From: an uncultured bacterium
GTDB lineage: Bacteria > Cyanobacteriota > Vampirovibrionia > Gastranaerophilales > Gastranaerophilaceae
Assembly: GCA_949286405.1 (NCBI GenBank)
Contig: CASECH010000056.1
Coordinates: 1 to 15,360, forward strand
Reading direction: 5' to 3'
DNA length: 15,360 bases
Each line of letters starts with the position of its first letter. Within the stretch, counting starts at the first letter, position 1. The position numbers and the translations under genes are program-made. This document shows, in pieces, positions 6,914-13,517 of this stretch. The notes beneath the pieces are model-generated. The model was not told the origin of the DNA. It made no database searches and saw only the letters and a list, made by a program, of their open reading frames with translations.

Positions 6914-7819
6914 TTATACAACTTTAATAATATTCCACTCATCATCCCATTCAATATGTCCATCAATATTAATTTTATGATAGTTATAAGGGGTGTTGAT
7001 GTATTCAGGATTTAATAGTTTAACTTTTGCAAGACGCTTAATTATATCAGGCAAAAGTGCTGTGCTGCCAGCTAGAGTTCCTTCTTTGGAAGTCGCTTTT
7101 TTACCATCATAAAATATTTTTTCATCTGCAAAAGTCATTTCTGTAAGATTACTTTTTGTAATAGGCAAGCTATCGCTTATCAAAATAATTTTGTCTTTTG
7201 GTTTGGTCTTGAACAAAAGTTGAAGAGCTTCATCTGAAACATGGATTCCATCTGCAATGATTTCTGTATAGATATTATCGTTTATAAGTCCTGATAGAGT
7301 TGTAGAAGATTTTCTATGTGTTATTCCTGACATTGCATTAAATAGGTGTGTACATCCGTCACATTTTGATAAATCTCCTCCAATACAGTGTCCTGATTGG
7401 ACTTTTATGTTTTTACTTCTTAAGTAATCGATTAGTCCCATATCAAGTTCAGGAGCTAGTGTGACAATTTTTATGAAATCGTCTTCAATATGTTTGAAAT
7501 TATCTACTGTCAAGTCTAAAAAATGTTCAGGGTTATGAATGCCTTTTTTTTCTTTGTTCAAGAAAATACCTTCCAGATGAATACCTAAAATTTTTGCCAT
7601 GTCAGATGTTTGTTTGTTCGCGGCTTTTTTAATAGTTTGTATTGCTTTTTTAGTATTTTCAACAGAATCTGTAACCAGAGTCGGAAAAATCCCTCCAATA
7701 CCATATTTTAGTATTTCTTTTGATAAATCAAGAACATCATCAGCAGATGCTTTGTTAAAGTCTATTCCAAAGCATCCATGAAAATGTTGTTCAATTAAAA
7801 GTTTTGTGATTTTACTCAT
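6914..7819 (-). CDS. nagA: N-acetylglucosamine-6-phosphate deacetylase-like (short form)
   Basis: Predicted to remove acetate from GlcNAc-6-phosphate during amino-sugar and cell-wall recycling. Amidohydrolase landmarks occur in order: QHFHG (12-15 of the TIM barrel start), HLEGIFLN (E83, metal), SGHCIGG (H144), CTHLFNAM (H158), ADGIHV (H193), ISDS (D216, catalytic) and LAGSTALLP. The spacing of these fits NagA. It is only 301 aa, against ~380 for typical NagA: the N-terminal beta-sandwich half is missing, so the chain begins almost at the first metal motif. ATG at 7819 has no SD but a TATAAT ends 6 nt upstream, so the mRNA may be leaderless. No earlier start is apparent. It leads an operon with ilvD and diverges from pilin B. 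Confidence 0.82.
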   Translation of the reverse strand: MSKITKLLIEQHFHGCFGIDFNKASADDVLDLSKEILKYGIGGIFPTLVTDSVENTKKAIQTIKKAANKQTSDMAKILGIHLEGIFLNKEKKGIHNPEHFLDLTVDNFKHIEDDFIKIVTLAPELDMGLIDYLRSKNIKVQSGHCIGGDLSKCDGCTHLFNAMSGITHRKSSTTLSGLINDNIYTEIIADGIHVSDEALQLLFKTKPKDKIILISDSLPITKSNLTEMTFADEKIFYDGKKATSKEGTLAGSTALLPDIIKRLAKVKLLNPEYINTPYNYHKINIDGHIEWDDEWNIIKVV

Positions 7820-7825
7820 AATTCA

Positions 7826-7831
7826 ATTATA
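7826..7831 (-). promoter_or_regulatory. -10 box of nagA (leaderless-type)
   Basis: A perfect TATAAT on the minus strand ends 6 nt before the nagA ATG, so transcription would begin at or next to the start codon. A weak TTGTAA (7851-7856) with a 19-nt spacer is the best -35 candidate. The site is interleaved with the divergent promoter of pilin B. Confidence 0.5.
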
Positions 7832-7841
7832 CATCAATCTA

Positions 7842-7870
7842 TTGCAAAAGTTACAAAAATATTTTATACT
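7842..7870 (+). promoter_or_regulatory. Distal promoter (P1) of the pilin B leader
   Basis: TTGCAA (7842-7847), a 17-nt spacer and TATACT (7865-7870, 5 of 6) on the + strand. The predicted start lies about 8 nt before AAGGAG (7886-7891) and 20 nt before the ATG at 7899, a conventional arrangement. Its -35 region overlaps the nagA upstream region, so the divergent promoters could compete. Confidence 0.55.
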
Positions 7871-7898
7871 AAAATTATCAAAAGAAAGGAGCAGGAGT

Positions 7899-7973
7899 AT
7901 GTTGATTAAAGATATGCAATTCGGGGGGGGGCACTTATCTAAGCTTATTGAAGACTTTTTTACCTCCTTGTAA
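7899..7973 (+). CDS. 24-codon leader ORF through the G tract, upstream of pilin B
   Basis: ATG at 7899 is preceded by AAGGAG with a 7-nt spacer. The frame reads MLIKDMQF-GGG-HLSKLIEDFF-TSL and ends with TAA at 7971-7973. The nine G encode three Gly. At 8 or 11 G the same ATG would instead read straight into the pilin B frame, which is open from the tract through TTG 7948 to ATG 8002. The start region (AAAGGAG...GAGTATGTT...TTAAAGA) closely resembles that of pilin A (5185-5209). So this is either a short leader peptide or the OFF state of a longer pilin precursor. Confidence 0.45.
   Translation: MLIKDMQFGGGHLSKLIEDFFTSL
7920..7946 (+). repeat. Poly-G tract element, copy B
   Basis: TTC, nine G (7923-7931), CACT, a short spacer and AAGCTT (7941-7946), followed 16 nt later by CCTCCTT (7963-7969). 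It matches copy A at 5155-5183. Relative to the downstream pilin gene the orientation is opposite: the coding strand has G here and C at pilin A. Confidence 0.75.
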
Positions 7974-7995
7974 AGAACGAAAAATTTGTTATAAT
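7968..7995 (+). promoter_or_regulatory. Proximal promoter (P2) of pilin B, leaderless-type
   Basis: TTGTAA (7968-7973), a 16-nt spacer and a perfect TATAAT (7990-7995), which ends 6 nt before the ATG at 8002. Transcription would start at about the start codon. No SD precedes this ATG. This promoter could express pilin B independently of the G tract. Confidence 0.55.
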
Positions 7996-8001
7996 AGTGA
8001 T

Positions 8002-8697
8002 ATGAAATATCACATTAGAAAATTAAAATTAGGATTTACTTTAGCAGAAGTATTGATTACTTTAGGAATTATAGGAGTAGTTGCGGCTATGACAATGCCG
8101 ACCTTGATAGCTAACTATGAAAAAAAACAAGCATCAGCAGCTGTAAAAAAAGTTTATTCAGAGTTATCTCAAGTAATCAAACTTGCAGAATTAGATTACG
8201 GTCCGCTCGAATATTGGCCTTTAGCTCAATCTGGTGCTTTGGAAAACACTAGAGTATTTGTAAATACTTATATTTTGCCTTATTATCAATCTTTACGGAT
8301 TGTAAGCGAAGGATATGATTCTAATTGGGAAGGTATTAAAGGTGTTAGTGCTACTGGTATAAATACTGTTACATCAAATGGTACAATACTTTCAATTGGT
8401 CAATTGGGTAAATCTATCTATGTTTTAGTAGATATAAACGGATATAAAAAACCGAATATAATGGGTAGGGATGTTTTTTATTTTAATACAGTAACAGGTA
8501 AATTAATGCCTTCTGGCTGGCAAGATGATCTAACTCGTGATATGATATTTAACGGATATACAGCTGAATCTGGACGTACTTATTCTTGTAAAAAAATAAA
8601 AAATAGTGAAGATGATGATTATACAGACCACAGACATGCTTGTACAGCATTGTTAATGATTGATGGTTGGGAATTTAAAGATGATTATCCTTGGTAA
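8002..8697 (+). CDS. Type IV pilin-like protein (pilin B)
   Basis: A 231-aa protein with a short basic leader MKYHIRKLKLG, then FTLAEVLITLGIIGVVAA with Glu at +5 (E16): a typical prepilin peptidase site and helix. It is expected at the membrane or in a pilus/pseudopilus. The C-terminal half carries SNGTILSIG (125-133) and VDINGYKKPNIMGRDVFYF (143-161), matching the SDGT and DINGHKGPN segments of pilin A; the two are diverged paralogues. ATG at 8002 gives an ordinary leader, but the frame is open upstream to the G tract (TTG at 7948), and an SD-ATG at 7899 would join it at 8 or 11 G, adding ~35 residues to the leader. It diverges from nagA and converges on murE with a shared terminator. Pilin versus pseudopilin is not resolved. 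Confidence 0.82.
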   Translation: MKYHIRKLKLGFTLAEVLITLGIIGVVAAMTMPTLIANYEKKQASAAVKKVYSELSQVIKLAELDYGPLEYWPLAQSGALENTRVFVNTYILPYYQSLRIVSEGYDSNWEGIKGVSATGINTVTSNGTILSIGQLGKSIYVLVDINGYKKPNIMGRDVFYFNTVTGKLMPSGWQDDLTRDMIFNGYTAESGRTYSCKKIKNSEDDDYTDHRHACTALLMIDGWEFKDDYPW

Positions 8698-8698
8698 A

Positions 8699-8726
8699 AA
8701 AAAGAGAGGCTATTGCCTCTCTTTTT
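8699..8726. terminator. Bidirectional terminator between pilin B and murE
   Basis: A 12-bp perfect stem AAAAAGAGAGGC / GCCTCTCTTTTT (8699-8710 and 8715-8726) with a TATT tetraloop. It ends in T on the + strand, and the eight A at 8696-8703 give a T run on the minus strand. It therefore fits both convergent genes. The murE stop codon (8725-8727) overlaps the stem. Confidence 0.92.
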
Positions 8727-10206
8727 AAATTACGCTTCCTTCAAATACTTTTCGAGCTTCTTCTCTGTCATCAAAGTGGATTGTTCTGTCTTTTAGTATT
8801 TGGTAATCCTCGTGGCCTTTACCTGCAATTACCACAACGTCATTATTATCAGAAATTGTCTTTAGTAATTCAATTGCTCTTCCTCTGTCAGGTTCTACTA
8901 CAACGCTTTCTGTGTTAACATTTTTTAGACCTGCAATGATGTCTGTAATTATTGTTTGAGGATCTTCTGTTCGTGGATTATCACTTGTGATAACTATTTT
9001 GTCAGATAATTTTTCTGCAATAGCACCCATTTTAGGCCGTTTTGTTGCATCTCTGTCCCCACCACATCCGAATAGACATATAAGTTTTCCATCTTGAGGA
9101 GTAATTTCTCTTGCAGATTTTAGAACATTTTCTAATCCGTCAGGTGTGTGTGCATAATCTACAATAACAAGTGGTTTTTTTACGACTACTTCAAATCTGC
9201 CTGCAACACCTTTTACATTTTGTAGTGCTTTAAGTGCAATCTGAATATCAATACCCATTGCTAGAGCAGCAGTAATTGCTGCAAGTACGTTATATACACT
9301 AAACATTCCATTCATATGTAAGTTAACTTTGTATTGTTTTTCACTTGCTACAAGAGTAAACTCCGCTCCGTTTAGTGAAAATTGAATATTTTTAGCAACG
9401 ACATCTGCACTATTTTTTACTCCATAAGTGTATTTTCTAACACCCTCAGGTACAGCGTCAATAAATCTTTGAGCATAATCATCATCAGCATTAATTACAG
9501 CGAAATTGTCTTCTTTTAGACGTTTGAATAAAAGAGCTTTTGCTTCAAAGTATTTGTCCATTGTAATGTGGTAATCCAAGTGATCCTGAGTAAGATTTGT
9601 AAGGACTGCACCATTAAAACGACAGCCTCCTACGCGGTTTTGATCTAATGCGTGAGAGCTTACTTCCATTACAACATTGTCAATTTTTTCAACATCCTTA
9701 ATCATTCTCAAAGTTGCTTGTAATTCAGGAGCTTGAGGTGTTGTATGTTTTGCATCACGGTATTCTCCGTTAGAAGATAATTTATAGCCCAAAGTTCCTA
9801 TTAGTGCACATTTTTGGTGATTTTCTTCGAAGATTTTTTGGATTAAGTGGGTAACGGTCGTTTTCCCGTTTGTACCTGTAATACCTATAAGATTAATTCC
9901 TTTTGATGGACTAGAATAGAATCTGTCTGCAATATCTGCGATTTTATGGCGAGTTGATGCAACGACAACTTGAGGATATTTTTTGTTGATGCCGTCTATT
10001 TTATGTTCGACAAGTATAGCAGCAGCTCCTTTTTCGATGGCATCTTTCGCAAATTCATGTCCATCTGTATGTTCTCCGACTAGACATACAAATATATCTC
10101 CTTTTTTAGTCGTTTGTGAATTGTATGAAATTCCTGTGATATCTATGTTTTTAAAATTAATCAAATCTTTATAGTCTAAGTATTCTATAAGTTCATCAAG
10201 TTTCAT
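8725..10206 (-). CDS. murE: UDP-MurNAc-L-Ala-D-Glu:meso-DAP ligase
   Basis: Cytoplasmic ATP-dependent ligase that adds the third residue to the peptidoglycan stem peptide. The 493-aa length is normal. It has an N-terminal UDP-binding domain, ATP-binding loop GTNGKTT (111-117), HTTPQAPELQ, EVSSHALDQNR, the Lys expected to be carbamoylated in EAKALLF (K223), DYAHTPDGLENVL and GCGGDRDATKRP. DNPR (409-412) is the motif that selects meso-diaminopimelate over lysine, so the wall is probably DAP-type. ATG at 10206 has AAGGAG with a 7-nt spacer. It follows the PBP gene by 32 nt in the usual dcw order (ftsI then murE); murF is not downstream, where pilin B and nagA lie instead. Confidence 0.97.
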   Translation of the reverse strand: MKLDELIEYLDYKDLINFKNIDITGISYNSQTTKKGDIFVCLVGEHTDGHEFAKDAIEKGAAAILVEHKIDGINKKYPQVVVASTRHKIADIADRFYSSPSKGINLIGITGTNGKTTVTHLIQKIFEENHQKCALIGTLGYKLSSNGEYRDAKHTTPQAPELQATLRMIKDVEKIDNVVMEVSSHALDQNRVGGCRFNGAVLTNLTQDHLDYHITMDKYFEAKALLFKRLKEDNFAVINADDDYAQRFIDAVPEGVRKYTYGVKNSADVVAKNIQFSLNGAEFTLVASEKQYKVNLHMNGMFSVYNVLAAITAALAMGIDIQIALKALQNVKGVAGRFEVVVKKPLVIVDYAHTPDGLENVLKSAREITPQDGKLICLFGCGGDRDATKRPKMGAIAEKLSDKIVITSDNPRTEDPQTIITDIIAGLKNVNTESVVVEPDRGRAIELLKTISDNNDVVVIAGKGHEDYQILKDRTIHFDDREEARKVFEGSVI

Positions 10207-10238
10207 TTATTTCTCCTTTGTCTATATATGATTTTTTA

Positions 10239-11993
10239 TTAATGTTTTTTTACAGTCACTTTATCAGGCTTTAAGTTCATAATTCTTGCGATTTGAGTTG
10301 TAACTTCATGGAATACCGGTCCTGCAACTGTATTACCCCAAATTGCACCTACTTTAGCACTATCCACCATTACATATACCAAAACTTGTGGGTCCGATGC
10401 CGGGAAATAACCGATTGTAGATGTGTATGTATATGGTGTATAGCCGCTTCCACCCTCCTTTGGTTTTCTTGATGTTCCAGTTTTAGCAGCCACATTATAC
10501 TTGTCCATTTTTATTACAGATCTTCCATTGTTTACGCTTGCTGAAAGTAATCTCGTAATAGCGTGAGCTGTCTCAGGTGAAACAACTTGAGTATGTTTAA
10601 TTTTGTTATCAAATTCTTCTTGGGAATATTTTATTACGTGAGGAGTTACTCTTACACCATTATTTGCAAGAGCTTGTACTGCTGAAATCATTTGTATTGC
10701 AGTGACTGATGTCCCATAACCGTATGACATTGTCGCATGAATGCCCTGATCCCAATATTTCCAGTATGGCAATAGACCAGTTGATTCTCCAGGTAAATCA
10801 ATTCCTGTTTTGGAACCAAATCCGAATTTTTTTAGTTCCCCATAGAATTCCTGAGGTGTCATTGTTTTTGATACATTTATTGAACCGATATTACTTGAAT
10901 GCTCAAACAGATATTCAAGAGAAATTTGTCCTGGATATGGATGTACATCATAGTCGTAATTTTTGATTTCCCAGTTTCCGATTCTTGTTTTACCTGTATC
11001 AAGTACGGTTGTATGTTCGTTTATTTTTCCTAAGTCCATTGCGGATGCAATTGTTACTATTTTAAAAGTAGACCCTGGTGGAAATACGTCAGTTAATGTC
11101 CAGTTTTTAAGTTGTTGTGGAGTTGCTTTCCTGTAGTTGTTAGGATCAAAAGTTGGATATACTGCATATGCAAGTATTTCTCCATTTTTTGGATTCATTA
11201 CGATTACTGTACCTCTTTCAGCTTTTTTTTCTGTGACCATTTTTTCGATTTCTTTTTCACATATATGCTGAATGGCTGCATCTATTGTAAGAGTGATATT
11301 TTCTCCCTTAGGGCTTTTTGTTGTTGCAACAGGGTCAGTTGTAAAATCATATATTATTTTCCCGTCACGTGTTTTTTGATACTTTACGGTATTAATAACG
11401 TGTTCAAGTCTGTCTTTTGCAGTATACTCAATACCGTTTGCTATATCTGCATCAAAATTGTAATATCCAAGCACATGAGCAGCTAAAGTGCCTTGAGGGT
11501 ATTCTCTTGTATTTTTTTTACCTAAACTTATTTCGCGTAAATGTAGCTTAGCGATTTGTTTAGCTGTATTTCTGTCAATATCTTTTTTTATCGTTATAAC
11601 AGGACCTGGTTTTTTTAGTTTTTCCAAAAGTTGGTCTTTAGGTATTTTGAGTATAGGAGCAAGAAGTTTTGCTAATTCTTCCGGTGTAGAGTCGTAATCT
11701 GCAGGGTGAGCATATACATCTGAGTATACTTTGTCTGTTGCAAGTTTTATTCCATTTCTATCGAAAATATCCCCACGCATTGAAAATATTCTGCCGATAC
11801 GTTGACTTTTTGCTTTAGCTCTATAGTTACGAACATCAATTACCATAATGAAAAATAAATAAATAAGTAATAGGATTGCAAAGCCTACAAAAAATATCTG
11901 TAAAAGAGCTAGAAGTCTATCAAAAGCTCTATTACGTTTTTCTTTTTCTTTTTCTTTTCTTTCCGGCTCTCTTGTTCTTAGTCTTTCTCTCAA
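10239..11993 (-). CDS. ftsI: Class B penicillin-binding protein (FtsI/PBP2 family transpeptidase)
   Basis: A membrane-anchored D,D-transpeptidase that cross-links septal or lateral peptidoglycan. The 584 residues comprise a very basic cytoplasmic tail (1-24), one membrane helix (~28-52), a pedestal/dimerisation domain starting RGDIFDRNG (74-81), and the transpeptidase domain. The latter has active-site STFK (308-311), SSN (366-368) and KTG (504-506). No PASTA domain follows. TTG at 11993 is the start: GGGGAG lies 7 nt upstream and no in-frame ATG is available near the N-terminus. It is the first gene of an operon with murE, which supports FtsI (division) over PBP2 (elongation), but ftsL and mraW are not next to it. 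It diverges from the amidase gene across 125 nt. Confidence 0.88.
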   Translation of the reverse strand: MRERLRTREPERKEKEKEKRNRAFDRLLALLQIFFVGFAILLLIYLFFIMVIDVRNYRAKAKSQRIGRIFSMRGDIFDRNGIKLATDKVYSDVYAHPADYDSTPEELAKLLAPILKIPKDQLLEKLKKPGPVITIKKDIDRNTAKQIAKLHLREISLGKKNTREYPQGTLAAHVLGYYNFDADIANGIEYTAKDRLEHVINTVKYQKTRDGKIIYDFTTDPVATTKSPKGENITLTIDAAIQHICEKEIEKMVTEKKAERGTVIVMNPKNGEILAYAVYPTFDPNNYRKATPQQLKNWTLTDVFPPGSTFKIVTIASAMDLGKINEHTTVLDTGKTRIGNWEIKNYDYDVHPYPGQISLEYLFEHSSNIGSINVSKTMTPQEFYGELKKFGFGSKTGIDLPGESTGLLPYWKYWDQGIHATMSYGYGTSVTAIQMISAVQALANNGVRVTPHVIKYSQEEFDNKIKHTQVVSPETAHAITRLLSASVNNGRSVIKMDKYNVAAKTGTSRKPKEGGSGYTPYTYTSTIGYFPASDPQVLVYVMVDSAKVGAIWGNTVAGPVFHEVTTQIARIMNLKPDKVTVKKH

Positions 11994-12081
11994 AACCTAT
12001 CTCCCCTATATTTATTTATTTTATCACAAGGAATATCAAAAGAATTAAATATTAAATAAATTTAAGTAGAAAATAGCTCTA

Positions 12082-12110
12082 TTGTTTTTTACCTAAAAAA
12101 AATGTATAAT
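12082..12110 (+). promoter_or_regulatory. Promoter of the amidase gene, leaderless-type
   Basis: TTGTTT (12082-12087), a 17-nt spacer and a perfect TATAAT (12105-12110), with 8 nt to the ATG at 12119. The predicted start point falls on or just before the start codon and no SD is present. Confidence 0.6.
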
Positions 12111-12118
12111 GACCTTTG

Positions 12119-13456
12119 ATGAAAAAAATATTTGTGTATCTTATTTGTTTATTTATTGGAAATTCTTGTAATGCTTTCGAGATTGTTTATCCGAAATGTC
12201 AAAAAAGTATAATAAATGCTGATTCTACTTTTTTTATAGGGAATTCTGACCCTAATTCAGGTTTAAAAATTAATGGCAATTCTATAAAAATGAGTAAATC
12301 AGGAGCTTTTGCTTATGTTGTTAATTTAAAGTCAGGAGATAATATCTTTGATATTGAGGATAAAAATGGGAAACAGACATATGTAATAACAAGAAAAATT
12401 CCAACTTGTAGTTATCCAATAAAATCTCCTAAGTTTGTAAAGTATAACGTTCTAAAAAATGCTGTGGTATCAAAAGATAGCTCTCCTATGCGAGAGACTC
12501 CAATTGATGGAGGAATAAACAGACTATCTCATTTTCAAAAAGATATTCCTCTTGTTGTAGATGGCGAAAGTGGGGATTTTTATAGGATAATTTTGAATGA
12601 TAGTTCTAATGCTTGGCTTGCAAAGCGTGATGTAACGATAGTGAATGATAATTCTCTTTCAACTCCTGCAATATTATCATATATTGAACATAAACAAGAC
12701 AAGGATTTTGATTATTACATATTTGCAACAGATAAGAAAGTTCCATATGTTTTAAAAGAAGGGAACCCTTTTGTTGTAACGTTGTACAATATTAAGTACG
12801 CAGATAATATGACTCATACTTTTGAAATTCCCTTAAATCATAAATTATACGGCTATAGTGAAAGTTTTGAAAAGGATAAGTTTGTATTAAAAATAAGGAA
12901 AGCTCCTCGTAACATCAAAAATATTAAAGTTGCAATAGATGCAGGTCATGGAGGATCTGAGTATGGTGCAATAAGCTGTCATAACATAAAAGAGAAGGAT
13001 ATAAATCTTGCAATTTCAAAGTATTTGGCACAAGAATTGAGAAATCTTGGTATTGATGTTGTGATGACCCGTGAAAGTGATCAATATGTAGGGCTTAAAG
13101 AAAGAGTAAATATTGCAAATAAGAACAACGTAACGATTTTAATAAGTATTCATGGAAACGCACTGCCTGATGGATTGGATCCTAATAATTACCGTGGAAC
13201 AAGTGTATATTATTACTATCCTCAATCGAAATTTTTGGCTGATAACGTTTTAAATTCATTGAATAAAATAGCAGGGACTAAAAATGATAAAGTTCGTCAA
13301 GGAAGTCTTGCTTTAGTTCGGAACACAAATGCTTTGAGTATTCTAGTAGAAGTAGGATATTTAATAAATCCTGATGATAGTGATTTGTTGAAAAGTTCAG
13401 AATTTCAAAAAAAGTGTGCAAAGGCAATAGCTCAAGCAATAAAAGATAGTTTATAA
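12119..13456 (+). CDS. N-acetylmuramoyl-L-alanine amidase (Amidase_3), exported
   Basis: A zinc amidase that cuts the bond between MurNAc and the stem peptide; probably periplasmic, acting in daughter-cell separation or wall remodelling (AmiC type). The 445 residues begin with a signal peptide, MKKIFVYLICLFIGNSCNA, with likely cleavage near residue 19. Residues ~20-100 form a beta-rich domain and ~110-175 look SH3-like (SSPMRETP..., GDFYRI, AWLAKRDVTIV). The catalytic domain spans ~266-445 with AIDAGHGG (H277), E292, SIHGNA (H345) and LVEVGYL (E411). ATG at 12119 is preferred over the in-frame TTG at 12116, and a leaderless-type promoter precedes it. It diverges from the PBP-murE pair and ends in a long hairpin. 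Confidence 0.92.
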   Translation: MKKIFVYLICLFIGNSCNAFEIVYPKCQKSIINADSTFFIGNSDPNSGLKINGNSIKMSKSGAFAYVVNLKSGDNIFDIEDKNGKQTYVITRKIPTCSYPIKSPKFVKYNVLKNAVVSKDSSPMRETPIDGGINRLSHFQKDIPLVVDGESGDFYRIILNDSSNAWLAKRDVTIVNDNSLSTPAILSYIEHKQDKDFDYYIFATDKKVPYVLKEGNPFVVTLYNIKYADNMTHTFEIPLNHKLYGYSESFEKDKFVLKIRKAPRNIKNIKVAIDAGHGGSEYGAISCHNIKEKDINLAISKYLAQELRNLGIDVVMTRESDQYVGLKERVNIANKNNVTILISIHGNALPDGLDPNNYRGTSVYYYYPQSKFLADNVLNSLNKIAGTKNDKVRQGSLALVRNTNALSILVEVGYLINPDDSDLLKSSEFQKKCAKAIAQAIKDSL

Positions 13457-13457
13457 A

Positions 13458-13494
13458 AGTATCGCCTGTATAATCTAACTATACAGGCGATACT
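13458..13494. terminator. Long hairpin between the amidase gene and pepA
   Basis: A perfect 15-bp stem AGTATCGCCTGTATA / TATACAGGCGATACT with a 7-nt loop, placed in the 61-nt convergent gap. The flanking T runs are short on both strands (CTTTATTT on +, TTTTATAA on -). It probably ends transcription in both directions, perhaps less efficiently than the other terminators here. Confidence 0.8.
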
Positions 13495-13517
13495 CTTTAT
13501 TTAATGTTATCTTGTAC

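Noticed and set aside
6904..6966. ilvD start at 6966
   Set aside because: This adds 21 unconserved residues overlapping the end of nagA; ATG 6903 has a better-placed RBS and the family-typical N-terminus.
9983..10174. Open frame on the + strand inside murE
   Set aside because: Shadow of murE, whose frame has all family motifs; no SD or promoter and no recognisable protein. The same applies to the + strand frames inside rnpA, ilvD, nagA, the PBP gene and pepA, and to the one starting at 8691 antisense to the end of murE.
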